From Emticicia sp965283955 (lineage in GTDB: Bacteria; Bacteroidota; Bacteroidia; Cytophagales; Spirosomataceae): DNA of 64,000 nt. Position numbers and translations under genes: made by a program. Shown here in pieces: positions 1-8,219 of the stretch. Position 1 is the first letter of the stretch, and each line of letters begins with the position of its first letter. The notes beneath the pieces are model-generated. The model saw only the letters and a list, made by a program, of their open reading frames with translations. It was not told where the DNA came from and did not search any database. The DNA lies in the NCBI GenBank assembly GCA_965283955.1, contig CBDIQW010000001.1, positions 2,666,001 to 2,730,000 on the forward strand, in the 5' to 3' direction.

Positions 1-67
1 TAGACAAAGGACAAGAGAAAAAAGTAAAAATAATTTACTCTATCTCATGTCTTTTGTCCCTTGTCTA
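1..67. terminator. Imperfect hairpin repeat downstream of the FrnE-type gene
   Basis: Bases 1-14 pair with 54-67 (13 of 14), and an inner 6-bp stem joins 23-28 with 34-39. The outer arms iterate a GACAA/GGACAA word. The element ends 10 nt beyond the stop codon of the minus-strand gene that follows. It is probably a transcript-end structure belonging to the iterated-word repeats seen elsewhere in the window. Confidence 0.5.
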
Positions 68-77
68 AAATCCATTA

Positions 78-773
78 TCAACAATTCGTTCCGTCAATAT
101 CGCAAACCTCGCCCACGGCTTCAACTGGCTGCATTTCGGCTGCAACTTTATTCAATGTATCCAAGAATACACTTGTTGGCTGAGCTCCACTGATGGCATA
201 TTTATTATTCAAGATAAAAAATGGCACACCAGAAACGCCTAAATTCTGAAAATGCTTGATTTCCTGAGTAACGTGATAAGAGATTTCTTCATTAGCCAAA
301 ATGCCTTCGGTCTTTTCACGATTCCAGCCAAAATCTTCCATAAAAGCAATGAGTTGCTCTTTCTCAGAGAAATCAATACCATCAGTAAAATATGCCTTGA
401 AAAACTTCTCTTCTAACTCGATTTGCGTTCCTTCTTCACGGGCAATGTGTAGCATTTTGTGCAACGGAATCGTATTGATAGCTTTTGGCATTTTATCAAA
501 ATCAAACTTGATGCCTGCCTGCTCGCCCACCCCTACCACACGCTGAAACATTGGCTCGATTCGCTCTTTGCTACCGAATTTATTAAGAAAGTATTCTTCT
601 TTATCAAGTCCTTCGGCTGGAATCGTTGGGTCAAGCTGAAATGGATGCCAAGTAATCTCAACTGGCTGACTATCAAAACTTTCAAGTGCTTTTTCTAAAT
701 GTTTTTTTCCGATATAACACCACGGACACGCCACATCAGACACTATATCTATTTGCAAAGGTTTGTTATTCAT
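78..773 (-). CDS. DsbA family oxidoreductase, FrnE-like
   Basis: Thioredoxin-fold thiol:disulfide oxidoreductase of 231 residues, normal for the FrnE branch of the DsbA family. The redox motif is C16-P-W-C19 after the first strand, and the cis-proline lies in GVPFF at about residue 184. No signal peptide is visible, so it should act in the cytoplasm, as known FrnE proteins do. The C-terminus carries a second cysteine pair (C224 and C231, six residues between), resembling the extra pair described in FrnE of Deinococcus. The start is the ATG at 773; no other in-frame start fits. It has its own hairpin downstream and the manC terminator upstream, so it is probably transcribed alone. The natural substrate cannot be told. 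Confidence 0.9.
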   Translation of the reverse strand: MNNKPLQIDIVSDVACPWCYIGKKHLEKALESFDSQPVEITWHPFQLDPTIPAEGLDKEEYFLNKFGSKERIEPMFQRVVGVGEQAGIKFDFDKMPKAINTIPLHKMLHIAREEGTQIELEEKFFKAYFTDGIDFSEKEQLIAFMEDFGWNREKTEGILANEEISYHVTQEIKHFQNLGVSGVPFFILNNKYAISGAQPTSVFLDTLNKVAAEMQPVEAVGEVCDIDGTNC

Positions 774-823
774 TATGTTTATTTGTTTTCAAATAAAACC
801 TACGAAGTTGAAATTTGGTTCAA

Positions 824-855
824 AAAAAGGGGTTCGATAAATCGAACCCCTTTTT
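824..855 (-). terminator. Intrinsic terminator of manC
   Basis: A 15-bp stem (824-838 with 841-855) has arms reading AAAAAGGGGTTCGAT and its complement, with A/T runs at both ends. It lies about 75 nt after the manC stop and upstream of the next minus-strand gene, so it should end manC transcription. The symmetrical U-runs would let it work on both strands. Confidence 0.85.
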
Positions 856-928
856 ACATATTTTGTACATTCTTGACTAAAATCGTATTAAATGACGCTA
901 TGGACTGCTGGCCACAAACTGTTGGCTA

Positions 929-1996
929 CTATACAAACTCCTTGCCTTTCACTCCTGCCGCAGCCACAAATTCTTTTACTTTTTGTTCATCCTCTTTTTT
1001 ACAGATCATCAACACATTGTCAAACTCTGCTACAATGTATCCATCTAAGCCACTCAGAACAACTAAGCGGTCTTTTGGAGTTTTTATGATACTATTTTGA
1101 GTATCATAAAGCATTACATTTGCATCAACCGCATTTTGGTTCTCATCTTTATCAGATATTTCATACAAAGATTTCCAAGTACCCAAATCAGACCAACCAA
1201 TGTCAGAAAGTACCACAAATACATTTTCGGCACGCTCCATGATTCCGTTATCAATCGAAATATTTTTGCATTGTGGATATGCTTTGTTTAAAGCGTCGGC
1301 TTCATTTTCTGTATAATAATCGGCCTTGATTTCTTCAAAAGCCTCTGCCATTTCGGGTAAGAATGCTTCAAAACATTTCTTGATGGCATTTACATTCCAA
1401 ATAAAAATACCAGCATTCCAAACAAATTCACCACTTTCAACAAATTTCTTTGCCCACTCTAAGTTTGGTTTTTCGGTAAAAGTTACCACTCGCTTAATGT
1501 CACCTTCTGACTCTGAGAATTGAATGTATCCATAACCAGTATCTGGGCGAGTTGGTGTGATACCAAGTGTAACTAACACATCATTTTTTGCTGAGAAATG
1601 TAACGCAATACTAATTCGCTTGCGAAACTCCTCTTCTTTCAAAATAATATGGTCAGCAGGAGCAACAACAATATTAGCATTGGGGTTTTTTGCACCAATT
1701 TTGTAGCACGCATACGCAATACACGGAGCTGTATTTCTACGATTAGGTTCAAGCAAAATTTGGTCGTCATTCAAATAAGACAACTGTTGCTTTGTAATAT
1801 CATAGTATTCTTTGCTCGTAACTATATAGATATTTTCTTTTGGACAAATTCCATCAAAGCGTTCAACAGTTTGTTGGATCATTGTTTTTCCAATCCCCAA
1901 TACATCATGAAATTGTTTAGGGTTATTTGAGCGGCTAAATGGCCAGAACCTTGTTCCGACTCCTCCAGCCATGATTATAACGTAATTATTGTTCAT
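929..1996 (-). CDS. manC: Mannose-1-phosphate guanylyltransferase
   Basis: Makes GDP-mannose from mannose-1-phosphate and GTP, feeding cell-surface polysaccharide and glycoprotein synthesis in the cytoplasm. The nucleotidyltransferase signature MAGGVGTRFWPFSR is at residues 9-22, followed by FTEKP and the WNAGIFIWN segment that form the sugar-phosphate site. At 355 residues it is the short, single-domain form, without the C-terminal phosphomannose-isomerase cupin of the ~470-residue bifunctional enzymes. The start is the ATG at 1996. The TAG stop lies in a word-repeat segment (about 895-931). A strong terminator follows and the upstream neighbour is a separate secreted hydrolase, so it is likely monocistronic. 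Confidence 0.95.
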   Translation of the reverse strand: MNNNYVIIMAGGVGTRFWPFSRSNNPKQFHDVLGIGKTMIQQTVERFDGICPKENIYIVTSKEYYDITKQQLSYLNDDQILLEPNRRNTAPCIAYACYKIGAKNPNANIVVAPADHIILKEEEFRKRISIALHFSAKNDVLVTLGITPTRPDTGYGYIQFSESEGDIKRVVTFTEKPNLEWAKKFVESGEFVWNAGIFIWNVNAIKKCFEAFLPEMAEAFEEIKADYYTENEADALNKAYPQCKNISIDNGIMERAENVFVVLSDIGWSDLGTWKSLYEISDKDENQNAVDANVMLYDTQNSIIKTPKDRLVVLSGLDGYIVAEFDNVLMICKKEDEQKVKEFVAAAGVKGKEFV

Positions 1997-2035
1997 TGAT
2001 AGAAAATTGTCTTAAATTGGCTTTTAAAGTTTCTA

Positions 2036-3076
2036 TTATTTATTGAGATATGTTTCTAAACGTAAAGCTACGTTTTCTCTGATATTCATCCAAAAAAGAT
2101 TTATATCAGCAATGTGCCATACTTTTATATTGATAAATGCTCTGCCTCTAATATATGGTTTATTAATCCACAAAACACCTTTATGATTTTGTGCATCAGC
2201 AGCTTGCTTGACGAATGTGAATTTATAACCAACCCCACCCTTATTAAGTTCTTTTGGGGCAAATTCTTCATCTAATTTCCAAGTAAGTGGGTTTGTGCTA
2301 ACTGCTGTACTGAGTCCGTCTTCATAGTATTCTGGTAAATAATTTCTCGCATAAGTATTCCATGAGACAAAACCGCCGAATTCTTCAGCCGATTTACTTG
2401 GCTTGATATTCTCAAAAGTATCAGGCTGAGTAGCAATTCCTATTAAATATGCTTCTACAAGTTGCTTTTGGAGAGGCTTTCCATCAAAAAAATCTTTTAA
2501 TAATCGTTTAGCGTGAACCGTTCCTTGGCTATGTGAGGCAATAATGATTGGCCGACCTTGATTCCAGTTTTTTAGATAATATTCAAAAGCGGCTTTAATG
2601 TCAGAATACGCTACATCTAAAGCTTGCTTTTTATCTTCGATATTTTGCGTCAGAAAAGAATAGTAATGTGCCTGACGATAACGAGGAGCATAAATTTTGC
2701 CCGAACCATTAAAAGCAGATGCTTGATTGAGAATGGTAGAATTATCCGTTTTCTCGTTCAGTTCAGTATCACTGACATCAGCATTCCACTGATATTGATT
2801 TTTAGGTTCGTATGTAAAAGTAGTTGGGTGAAGAAAGAACACATCCGCCTTGGCATCTTTTTGATTTTCGGTCAGATTCGACTTTAAGGGTGTTTTATCT
2901 GCTTTGTCTTCAATAGTTGGTAAAGCAGCCCAAGCACTCATTTGTGAATAATCAGGGGCTGAGGGGGTAAATTGAGGCTTAAAATTTGATTTTAAAACAA
3001 CCGAGTTTTGGGCGAAAACTTCAGCGGATAAAATCGACAAAAAATAAAATATGGATATAAAAATCGTCTTTTGCAT
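2036..3076 (-). CDS. Secreted DUF3089 alpha/beta-hydrolase
   Basis: A 346-residue DUF3089 protein, a family with the alpha/beta-hydrolase (lipase-like) fold. Residues 1-22 form a signal peptide ending FAQ, so it should be exported to the periplasm or outer membrane. The nucleophile elbow reads ASHSQG with the serine near residue 183, followed by a helix, as in lipases and esterases. The substrate is unknown. It is transcribed divergently from the large TonB-dependent receptor at 3208; the 131-bp gap holds the palindrome described separately, so the two may share control. That would fit a hydrolase and an importer for the same kind of compound, but this is inference. Confidence 0.85.
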   Translation of the reverse strand: MQKTIFISIFYFLSILSAEVFAQNSVVLKSNFKPQFTPSAPDYSQMSAWAALPTIEDKADKTPLKSNLTENQKDAKADVFFLHPTTFTYEPKNQYQWNADVSDTELNEKTDNSTILNQASAFNGSGKIYAPRYRQAHYYSFLTQNIEDKKQALDVAYSDIKAAFEYYLKNWNQGRPIIIASHSQGTVHAKRLLKDFFDGKPLQKQLVEAYLIGIATQPDTFENIKPSKSAEEFGGFVSWNTYARNYLPEYYEDGLSTAVSTNPLTWKLDEEFAPKELNKGGVGYKFTFVKQAADAQNHKGVLWINKPYIRGRAFINIKVWHIADINLFWMNIRENVALRLETYLNK

Positions 3077-3123
3077 TATATATAATTATTTTTTGTTAAA
3101 ATTGTAACATTTTAATACAAACT

Positions 3124-3151
3124 AATAATAGTATGCTTGCATATTATTATT
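3124..3151. promoter_or_regulatory. Palindromic operator-like site in the divergent DUF3089/TonB-receptor promoter
   Basis: A 13-bp arm (3124-3136) pairs with 3139-3151 around a TT centre, with only one G-T pair. The central 18 bases, TAATAGTATGCTTGCATA (3126-3143), recur exactly on the other strand at 36925-36942 upstream of the SCP2 gene. The centre overlaps the -33 element of the receptor promoter, so a bound protein would probably block polymerase. The regulator is not identified in the window. Confidence 0.65.
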
Positions 3152-3167
3152 TTCTTTTCTAAGTTTG
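3137..3167 (+). promoter_or_regulatory. Bacteroidota-type promoter for the TonB receptor
   Basis: TTG at 3137-3139, a 20-base spacer and TAAGTTTG at 3160-3167 match the primary sigma consensus of Bacteroidota (TTTG, N19-21, TAnnTTTG). Transcription would begin near 3174, giving a leader of about 35 nt before the ATG at 3208. Confidence 0.7.
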
Positions 3168-3207
3168 ACACAAAAATACGTTTTGTTAACCACTAACCAA
3201 TATTCTC

Positions 3208-6200
3208 ATGTACAAACTTTCCATTAAAAAATGTTTGCTCGGAATATGCTGCTTTCTAATTACACAGCTTTCCTTTGCTCAAACAAAAGTGTCTGGAACA
3301 ATTACCGATGCTACCACTAAAGAGCCTCTTATTGGAGTAAGTGTGCAGGTAAAAGGTAAAGTTGTAGGAACAATCACCAATGCCAAAGGTGAGTTTTCTT
3401 TCAATGTATCGACCCCACCACCATTTTCAATATTAATCACTTCAGTTGGATATGAAAGTCAGGAAGTAAATGTTTCTGGAAATTCAGCCGCTATTAATAT
3501 TGCTTTGAAAGAGCAAGCCGTATTAGGTCAAGAAGTTGTAGTATCAGCTTCGAGAGTTGAAGAGTCCGTTCTGAAATCTCCAGCGGCTATTGAAAAGATG
3601 GATATTCGCACAATTCGTGAAACAGCCTCACCTTCTTTTTACGATGCCTTAGCTAATATGAAAGGTATTGATATGACAACACAAGGTTTGTTATTTAAAT
3701 CTATCAATATGCGTGGTTTTGGTGCTACTGGAAATCCTCGTACCGTACAAATGATTGACGGAATGGACAACCAAGCTCCAGGTCTAAACTTTCCTGTTGA
3801 TAATATTGTAGGTATGCCAGAGCTTGACGTTGAAAGTGTTGAGGTTTTACCAGGTGCAGCATCAGCTCTTTATGGCCCAAATGCTATCAATGGTTTAGTT
3901 TTAATGAATAGTAAAAGCCCATTTTTATACCAAGGTTTGAGTGCAACTTTAAAAGCAGGTGTGATGAGTGCCAGCAATCGTGATGTTGTAAATACACCAT
4001 TGACTGATTTCTCGATGCGTTATGCGAAAGCATCAAAAAATAATAAGTTTGCTTTCAAAGTAAACTTGGCTTACATCGCAGCTAAAGATTGGCAAGCAAC
4101 AAATTATACAAACTTAAACTTGGGCGGTGTACAAGATGGCACAAGAGGAGCAGGTGTAAAAACCGATTATGATGGAATGAATGTTTACGGTGATGAAGTA
4201 CAAGCAAATATGACAACTGTTGCCAATGGACTAATCGCCGCTAAATTATTACCAGCAGCAGCATTGAGCTTAGTACCAAGCACAAATGTTAGTAGAACTG
4301 GTTTCTTGGAAAGAGATTTAGTTGATTATAATACCAAGAGTTTCAAAACTAACTTAGCCGCACATTATCGTATCAATGATAAAGTAGAATTAGTTGGTCA
4401 AGTAAATTATGGTTACGGAACAACCGTTTACACAGGAACTGGTAGATATTCTCTCCGTAATTTTAATCTAACTCAAGCTAAAGTTGAGTTGAGAGGTGAT
4501 AATTTCACTTTGAGAGCTTATACAACTCAAGAGCGTTCGGGCGAATCTTATGTTGCTGGTTTGGCTGCTGTGGAAATGTTGAATAGTATCAAACCTCACG
4601 CAACTTGGTTTGGTCAATATGTAGGTGCATTTGTGGCTGCTCGTGGAGCAGGACAAGCAGAAGACTTAGCTCACCTAACAGCAAGAAACGCAGCAGACCA
4701 AGGAATGCCAAAACCTGGCACTGCTGAATTTAATACTTTGCTTAATAAATACCGTGAAGAAGCAATTGTGGATGTAGATAAAGATGGTGTAAGAGGAAGT
4801 GCATTCTTGGATAAAACAAATATGTACCACGCTGAAGGTGTTTATAACTTCAAAAATCAAATCAAATTTATTGATTTATTGGGTGGTGCAAACGTTCGTC
4901 AATATAGCTTACGCTCTAACGGAACATTATTCTCTGATACAAAAGAAGGACGTTCGGGTACAATTCCAATCAATGAATTTGGTGCGTTTTTACAAGCGGC
5001 AAAAAGTTTGTTTAGTGACCATTTAAAATTATCGGCCTCAATTCGTTATGACAAAAGCCAAAATTTTAAGGGCTTTTTCACACCTCGTTTATCGGCCGTT
5101 GCATCATTTGGACAACAAAACTTCCGTGTTTCTTACCAAACAGGTTATCGTATTCCTACTACTCAAAACCAATACATCGACTTAGCAACCCCATCAGGAA
5201 CTTTGATTGGGGCTCAACCTGAGTTTGATACAAGATACAACTTGGCAAATGGTGTAGATTTAGCAACATTGACTGATTTTTCAAGAAACCCAACAAAATA
5301 TATCACTGCTGATGTTTTGGCTAAAGCACAAGCTTATGCTACTGCTGCCGTAACTGCACAAGCAACTCCAGCGATTACTGCGGGTGTAAACGCAGCCATT
5401 CAACAAAGCGTGTTGGCGGCAGTTACTGCTGGTGCAACTCAACAAATCCAAACAGGAGTATTAGCGGTTGTAACTCAACAGATAACAGAAGGTGTGACTG
5501 CACAGGTAAATGCCTTAGTAGCAGCAGGACAATTGTCAGCTTCAGCAGCAACAGCAGCAATTCAAGCTGGTGTTGCCCAACAATTGGCACTTCCTACAAC
5601 ACAAGCAAGTATCCAAACTGCTGTTCAACAACAATTAGCTTTACCTGCAACACAGGCAGGTATTCAAGCAGGAGTAGCCGCCAATTTACCAGCCGCTATT
5701 GCAGCTAATTTCCAACCAGCATTCAATGCTGAGTTAGCCAAAGCCCTTGCTGCAAATGTACCAGGGGTTACTGCTCAAGTTGCACCAGCATTCGGTTTAG
5801 CGGCATTGCCTAAGTATAAAGTAGCAGATTTAAAACCTGAAAGAATTTCTTCGTATGAAATTGGTTACAAAGGTTTAATTGCTAAGAAATTATTCATTGA
5901 CTCGTATTTCTATACAAGTAAATACACCAACTTTATTGGTGGAACTGCGATACTTGTACCAACGGCTGCTGCTGCTCCAGGTTTACCGATTGAATCTGGT
6001 TTGGGTGGTGCATCAACTCGTGCGGCATATTCACGTGTAATAAACTCAAAAGAAATTATCACAGCCAATGGTTTTGCGATTAGTGCCAATTATTCCCTAA
6101 ACAAAGGATTTAATGTAGGGATGAACTTTGCTCAGAATAACTTAAAAGGCTTTACGGCAAGTCCTGAACAACAATATGCAGGTTATAATACTCCGAAAAA

Positions 6201-6528
6201 TCGCTATAATGTTAGTTTTGGTAAACGTTTGAATAGTGGTGATAAATTTGGTTTCAACGTTAATTTAAGACACCAAGATGAGTTTGTTTGGCAAGCAAGT
6301 TTCAACCAACCAACTACAACTGGTATCACATCATTTACTAATACAAACGTACCAGCCGTAACAACATTTGATGCTCAAGTAAGCTATAAATTAGCTTCTA
6401 TGAAATCTATTATCAAATTAGGTGGTACTAACATTGGTGGAAAACCATATATTCAAGCTTATGGTAGTGCAGCCGTTGGCTCAATGTACTACGTAGCTAT
6501 TACGTTCGATGAATTATTGAACAAATAA
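3208..6528 (+). CDS. TonB-dependent receptor with Ala/Gln-rich repeat loop
   Basis: Outer-membrane TonB-dependent transporter of 1106 residues. It has a signal peptide (1-24, ending SFAQ), a CarboxypepD_reg-like beta-sandwich domain (about 27-113), a plug (about 115-225, with ALYGPNAINGLVLM) and a long beta-barrel ending in alternating hydrophobic residues. Between barrel segments, residues about 701-865 are an unusual low-complexity stretch rich in Ala, Gln, Thr and Val, including a clear 17-residue tandem repeat starting QQLALP. Its position suggests an extracellular loop. No SusD follows, so this is a stand-alone receptor rather than a SusC of a polysaccharide locus. It has its own promoter and terminator. 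The substrate is unknown; the shared operator with the SCP2 gene makes a lipid-like substrate conceivable. Confidence 0.93.
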   Translation: MYKLSIKKCLLGICCFLITQLSFAQTKVSGTITDATTKEPLIGVSVQVKGKVVGTITNAKGEFSFNVSTPPPFSILITSVGYESQEVNVSGNSAAINIALKEQAVLGQEVVVSASRVEESVLKSPAAIEKMDIRTIRETASPSFYDALANMKGIDMTTQGLLFKSINMRGFGATGNPRTVQMIDGMDNQAPGLNFPVDNIVGMPELDVESVEVLPGAASALYGPNAINGLVLMNSKSPFLYQGLSATLKAGVMSASNRDVVNTPLTDFSMRYAKASKNNKFAFKVNLAYIAAKDWQATNYTNLNLGGVQDGTRGAGVKTDYDGMNVYGDEVQANMTTVANGLIAAKLLPAAALSLVPSTNVSRTGFLERDLVDYNTKSFKTNLAAHYRINDKVELVGQVNYGYGTTVYTGTGRYSLRNFNLTQAKVELRGDNFTLRAYTTQERSGESYVAGLAAVEMLNSIKPHATWFGQYVGAFVAARGAGQAEDLAHLTARNAADQGMPKPGTAEFNTLLNKYREEAIVDVDKDGVRGSAFLDKTNMYHAEGVYNFKNQIKFIDLLGGANVRQYSLRSNGTLFSDTKEGRSGTIPINEFGAFLQAAKSLFSDHLKLSASIRYDKSQNFKGFFTPRLSAVASFGQQNFRVSYQTGYRIPTTQNQYIDLATPSGTLIGAQPEFDTRYNLANGVDLATLTDFSRNPTKYITADVLAKAQAYATAAVTAQATPAITAGVNAAIQQSVLAAVTAGATQQIQTGVLAVVTQQITEGVTAQVNALVAAGQLSASAATAAIQAGVAQQLALPTTQASIQTAVQQQLALPATQAGIQAGVAANLPAAIAANFQPAFNAELAKALAANVPGVTAQVAPAFGLAALPKYKVADLKPERISSYEIGYKGLIAKKLFIDSYFYTSKYTNFIGGTAILVPTAAAAPGLPIESGLGGASTRAAYSRVINSKEIITANGFAISANYSLNKGFNVGMNFAQNNLKGFTASPEQQYAGYNTPKNRYNVSFGKRLNSGDKFGFNVNLRHQDEFVWQASFNQPTTTGITSFTNTNVPAVTTFDAQVSYKLASMKSIIKLGGTNIGGKPYIQAYGSAAVGSMYYVAITFDELLNK

Positions 6529-6580
6529 TAATGAACAAACGATTTTATTAATTTTCATAATTTTCTTTGGTTTAAGTCAG

Positions 6581-6611
6581 AAAAGAGCTTCCATTTGGAG
6601 GCTCTTTTTTT
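6581..6611 (+). terminator. Terminator of the TonB-receptor gene
   Basis: AAAAGAGCTTCC (6581-6592) pairs with GGAGGCTCTTTT (from 6597) around an ATTT loop with one G-U pair, followed by a run of T to 6611. This is a standard rho-independent terminator about 50 nt after the stop. Confidence 0.9.
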
Positions 6612-6862
6612 GTTCGCCCAAATCTTAGAATATTTATGTAAATCAATTACCTTTGTGGCAGTAAAAAATTATTCTTGTCAATTAAGGAATAAAAAGGCGT
6701 TTTAGATGTCAAAAAGAAAGTACGTCAAGATTTTGAAGGGAACCAAACTATTGATGATGGACTATTGACAATGGACTACTTTATTATTCTTTATAATCGC
6801 CCCAAGACAATGAAATTAATATAAACTCAGTCTCCTATTTGGGGTAAGGAGCATTTGGAAAA
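6612..6862 (+). other. Intergenic region before icd
   Basis: With the receptor 3' end it forms a 334-bp gene-free stretch. It holds a good -7 box (TACCTTTG, 6648-6655) without a clear -33 element, and a tandem word repeat around 6755-6785 in which GGACTA recurs beside TATTGA/AATGGA. A 20-codon basic reading frame at 6705-6767 ends inside that repeat and is probably chance. I see no RNA gene or riboswitch fold. Confidence 0.4.
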
Positions 6863-8095
6863 ATGGCAAAAATTAAAGTAGCAAATCCAGTAGTTGAGTT
6901 AGATGGCGACGAAATGACTCGTATCATTTGGCGATTTATCAAAGAAAAATTAATTCTTCCTTACCTTGATGTTGATATCAAGTATTATGACCTCGGAATC
7001 GAGTATCGTGATGAAACTAACGACCAAGTAACTATTGATTCGGCAAATGCTATCAAAGAATATGGCGTTGGTATCAAATGTGCAACTATCACACCTGACG
7101 AAGCTCGTGTAAAAGAATTTAACTTGAAACAAATGTGGAAATCACCAAATGGAACTATCCGTAATATCTTGGATGGTACTGTTTTCCGTGAGCCAATTGT
7201 TTGCCAAAACGTTCCTCGTTTGGTTTCAAACTGGACTTCTCCAATCATCGTTGGCCGTCACGCTTTCGGTGACCAATACCGTGCAACCGATTTCGTTGTG
7301 AAAGGTGCAGGTAAATTAACAATGAAGTTTGAAGGCGAAGACGGAACTGTACAAGAATACGAAATCTACAACTACAAAGGTGGTGGTGTAGCAATGGGTA
7401 TGTACAACACCGACGAGTCAATCCGTGGATTTGCTCACTCGTGTTTCAATGTAGCATTAAACAAAAAATGGCCTTTGTATCTTTCTACAAAAAATACAAT
7501 TTTGAAGAAATACGATGGTCGTTTCAAAGATATTTTTGAAGAAATCTACCAAGCAGATTACAAAGCTAAATTTGAAGCAGCGGGAATCGTTTACGAACAC
7601 CGTTTGATTGACGACATGGTTGCTTCTGCCTTGAAATGGAATGGTTCATTTGTTTGGGCGTGTAAAAACTATGATGGAGACGTTCAGTCTGACTCAGTTG
7701 CACAAGGTTTTGGTTCATTAGGGTTGATGACATCAGTACTCGTTACACCAAGTGGTGATGTGATGGAAGCAGAAGCTGCTCACGGAACAGTAACTCGCCA
7801 TTACCGTGACCACCAAGCAGGAAAACCAACATCAACAAATCCAATTGCATCTATCTTTGCTTGGACTCGTGGTTTAGAGTTCCGTGGCAAATTAGATGGC
7901 AACCAAGAATTAATTGATTTCTGCCAAGCTTTAGAACAAGTTTGTGTTGAAACGGTTGAGTCGGGTAAAATGACTAAAGATTTAGCGGTTTGTATTCACG
8001 GAAACAAAGTTTCTCATGGCGAACACTATCTTTATACAGAAGAATTCTTAGATGCTATTGACCAAAATTTACAGGTTAAATTAGCTGCAAAGTAA
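6863..8095 (+). CDS. icd: NADP-dependent isocitrate dehydrogenase, eukaryotic-like
   Basis: Oxidatively decarboxylates isocitrate to 2-oxoglutarate in the TCA cycle and supplies NADPH. At 410 residues it belongs to the homodimeric subfamily that includes mitochondrial and cytosolic IDH, not to the E. coli Icd type. Features include the N-terminal VVELDGDEMTRIIW, the substrate-binding SPNGTIRN segment near residue 94, and AAHGTVTRHYR near 310 for NADP binding. The start is the ATG at 6863. It is flanked by terminators on both sides and is probably a single-gene unit. Confidence 0.97.
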   Translation: MAKIKVANPVVELDGDEMTRIIWRFIKEKLILPYLDVDIKYYDLGIEYRDETNDQVTIDSANAIKEYGVGIKCATITPDEARVKEFNLKQMWKSPNGTIRNILDGTVFREPIVCQNVPRLVSNWTSPIIVGRHAFGDQYRATDFVVKGAGKLTMKFEGEDGTVQEYEIYNYKGGGVAMGMYNTDESIRGFAHSCFNVALNKKWPLYLSTKNTILKKYDGRFKDIFEEIYQADYKAKFEAAGIVYEHRLIDDMVASALKWNGSFVWACKNYDGDVQSDSVAQGFGSLGLMTSVLVTPSGDVMEAEAAHGTVTRHYRDHQAGKPTSTNPIASIFAWTRGLEFRGKLDGNQELIDFCQALEQVCVETVESGKMTKDLAVCIHGNKVSHGEHYLYTEEFLDAIDQNLQVKLAAK

Positions 8096-8121
8096 TAATA
8101 AACCCCTCTATAAAAACCCAG

Positions 8122-8156
8122 ATGCCTCGACTGTAACGGTTGGGGCATTATTTTTT
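8122..8156 (+). terminator. Terminator of icd
   Basis: ATGCCTCGAC (8122-8131) pairs with GTTGGGGCAT (8139-8148), with two G-U pairs, and a T run follows to 8156. It begins 27 nt after the icd stop. Confidence 0.8.
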
Positions 8157-8219
8157 GTGGTTATGGTACGAAGTTTGTTGCATTTTTCTAAAAATTAATC
8201 TTCGGCAACAAAGTTCATA

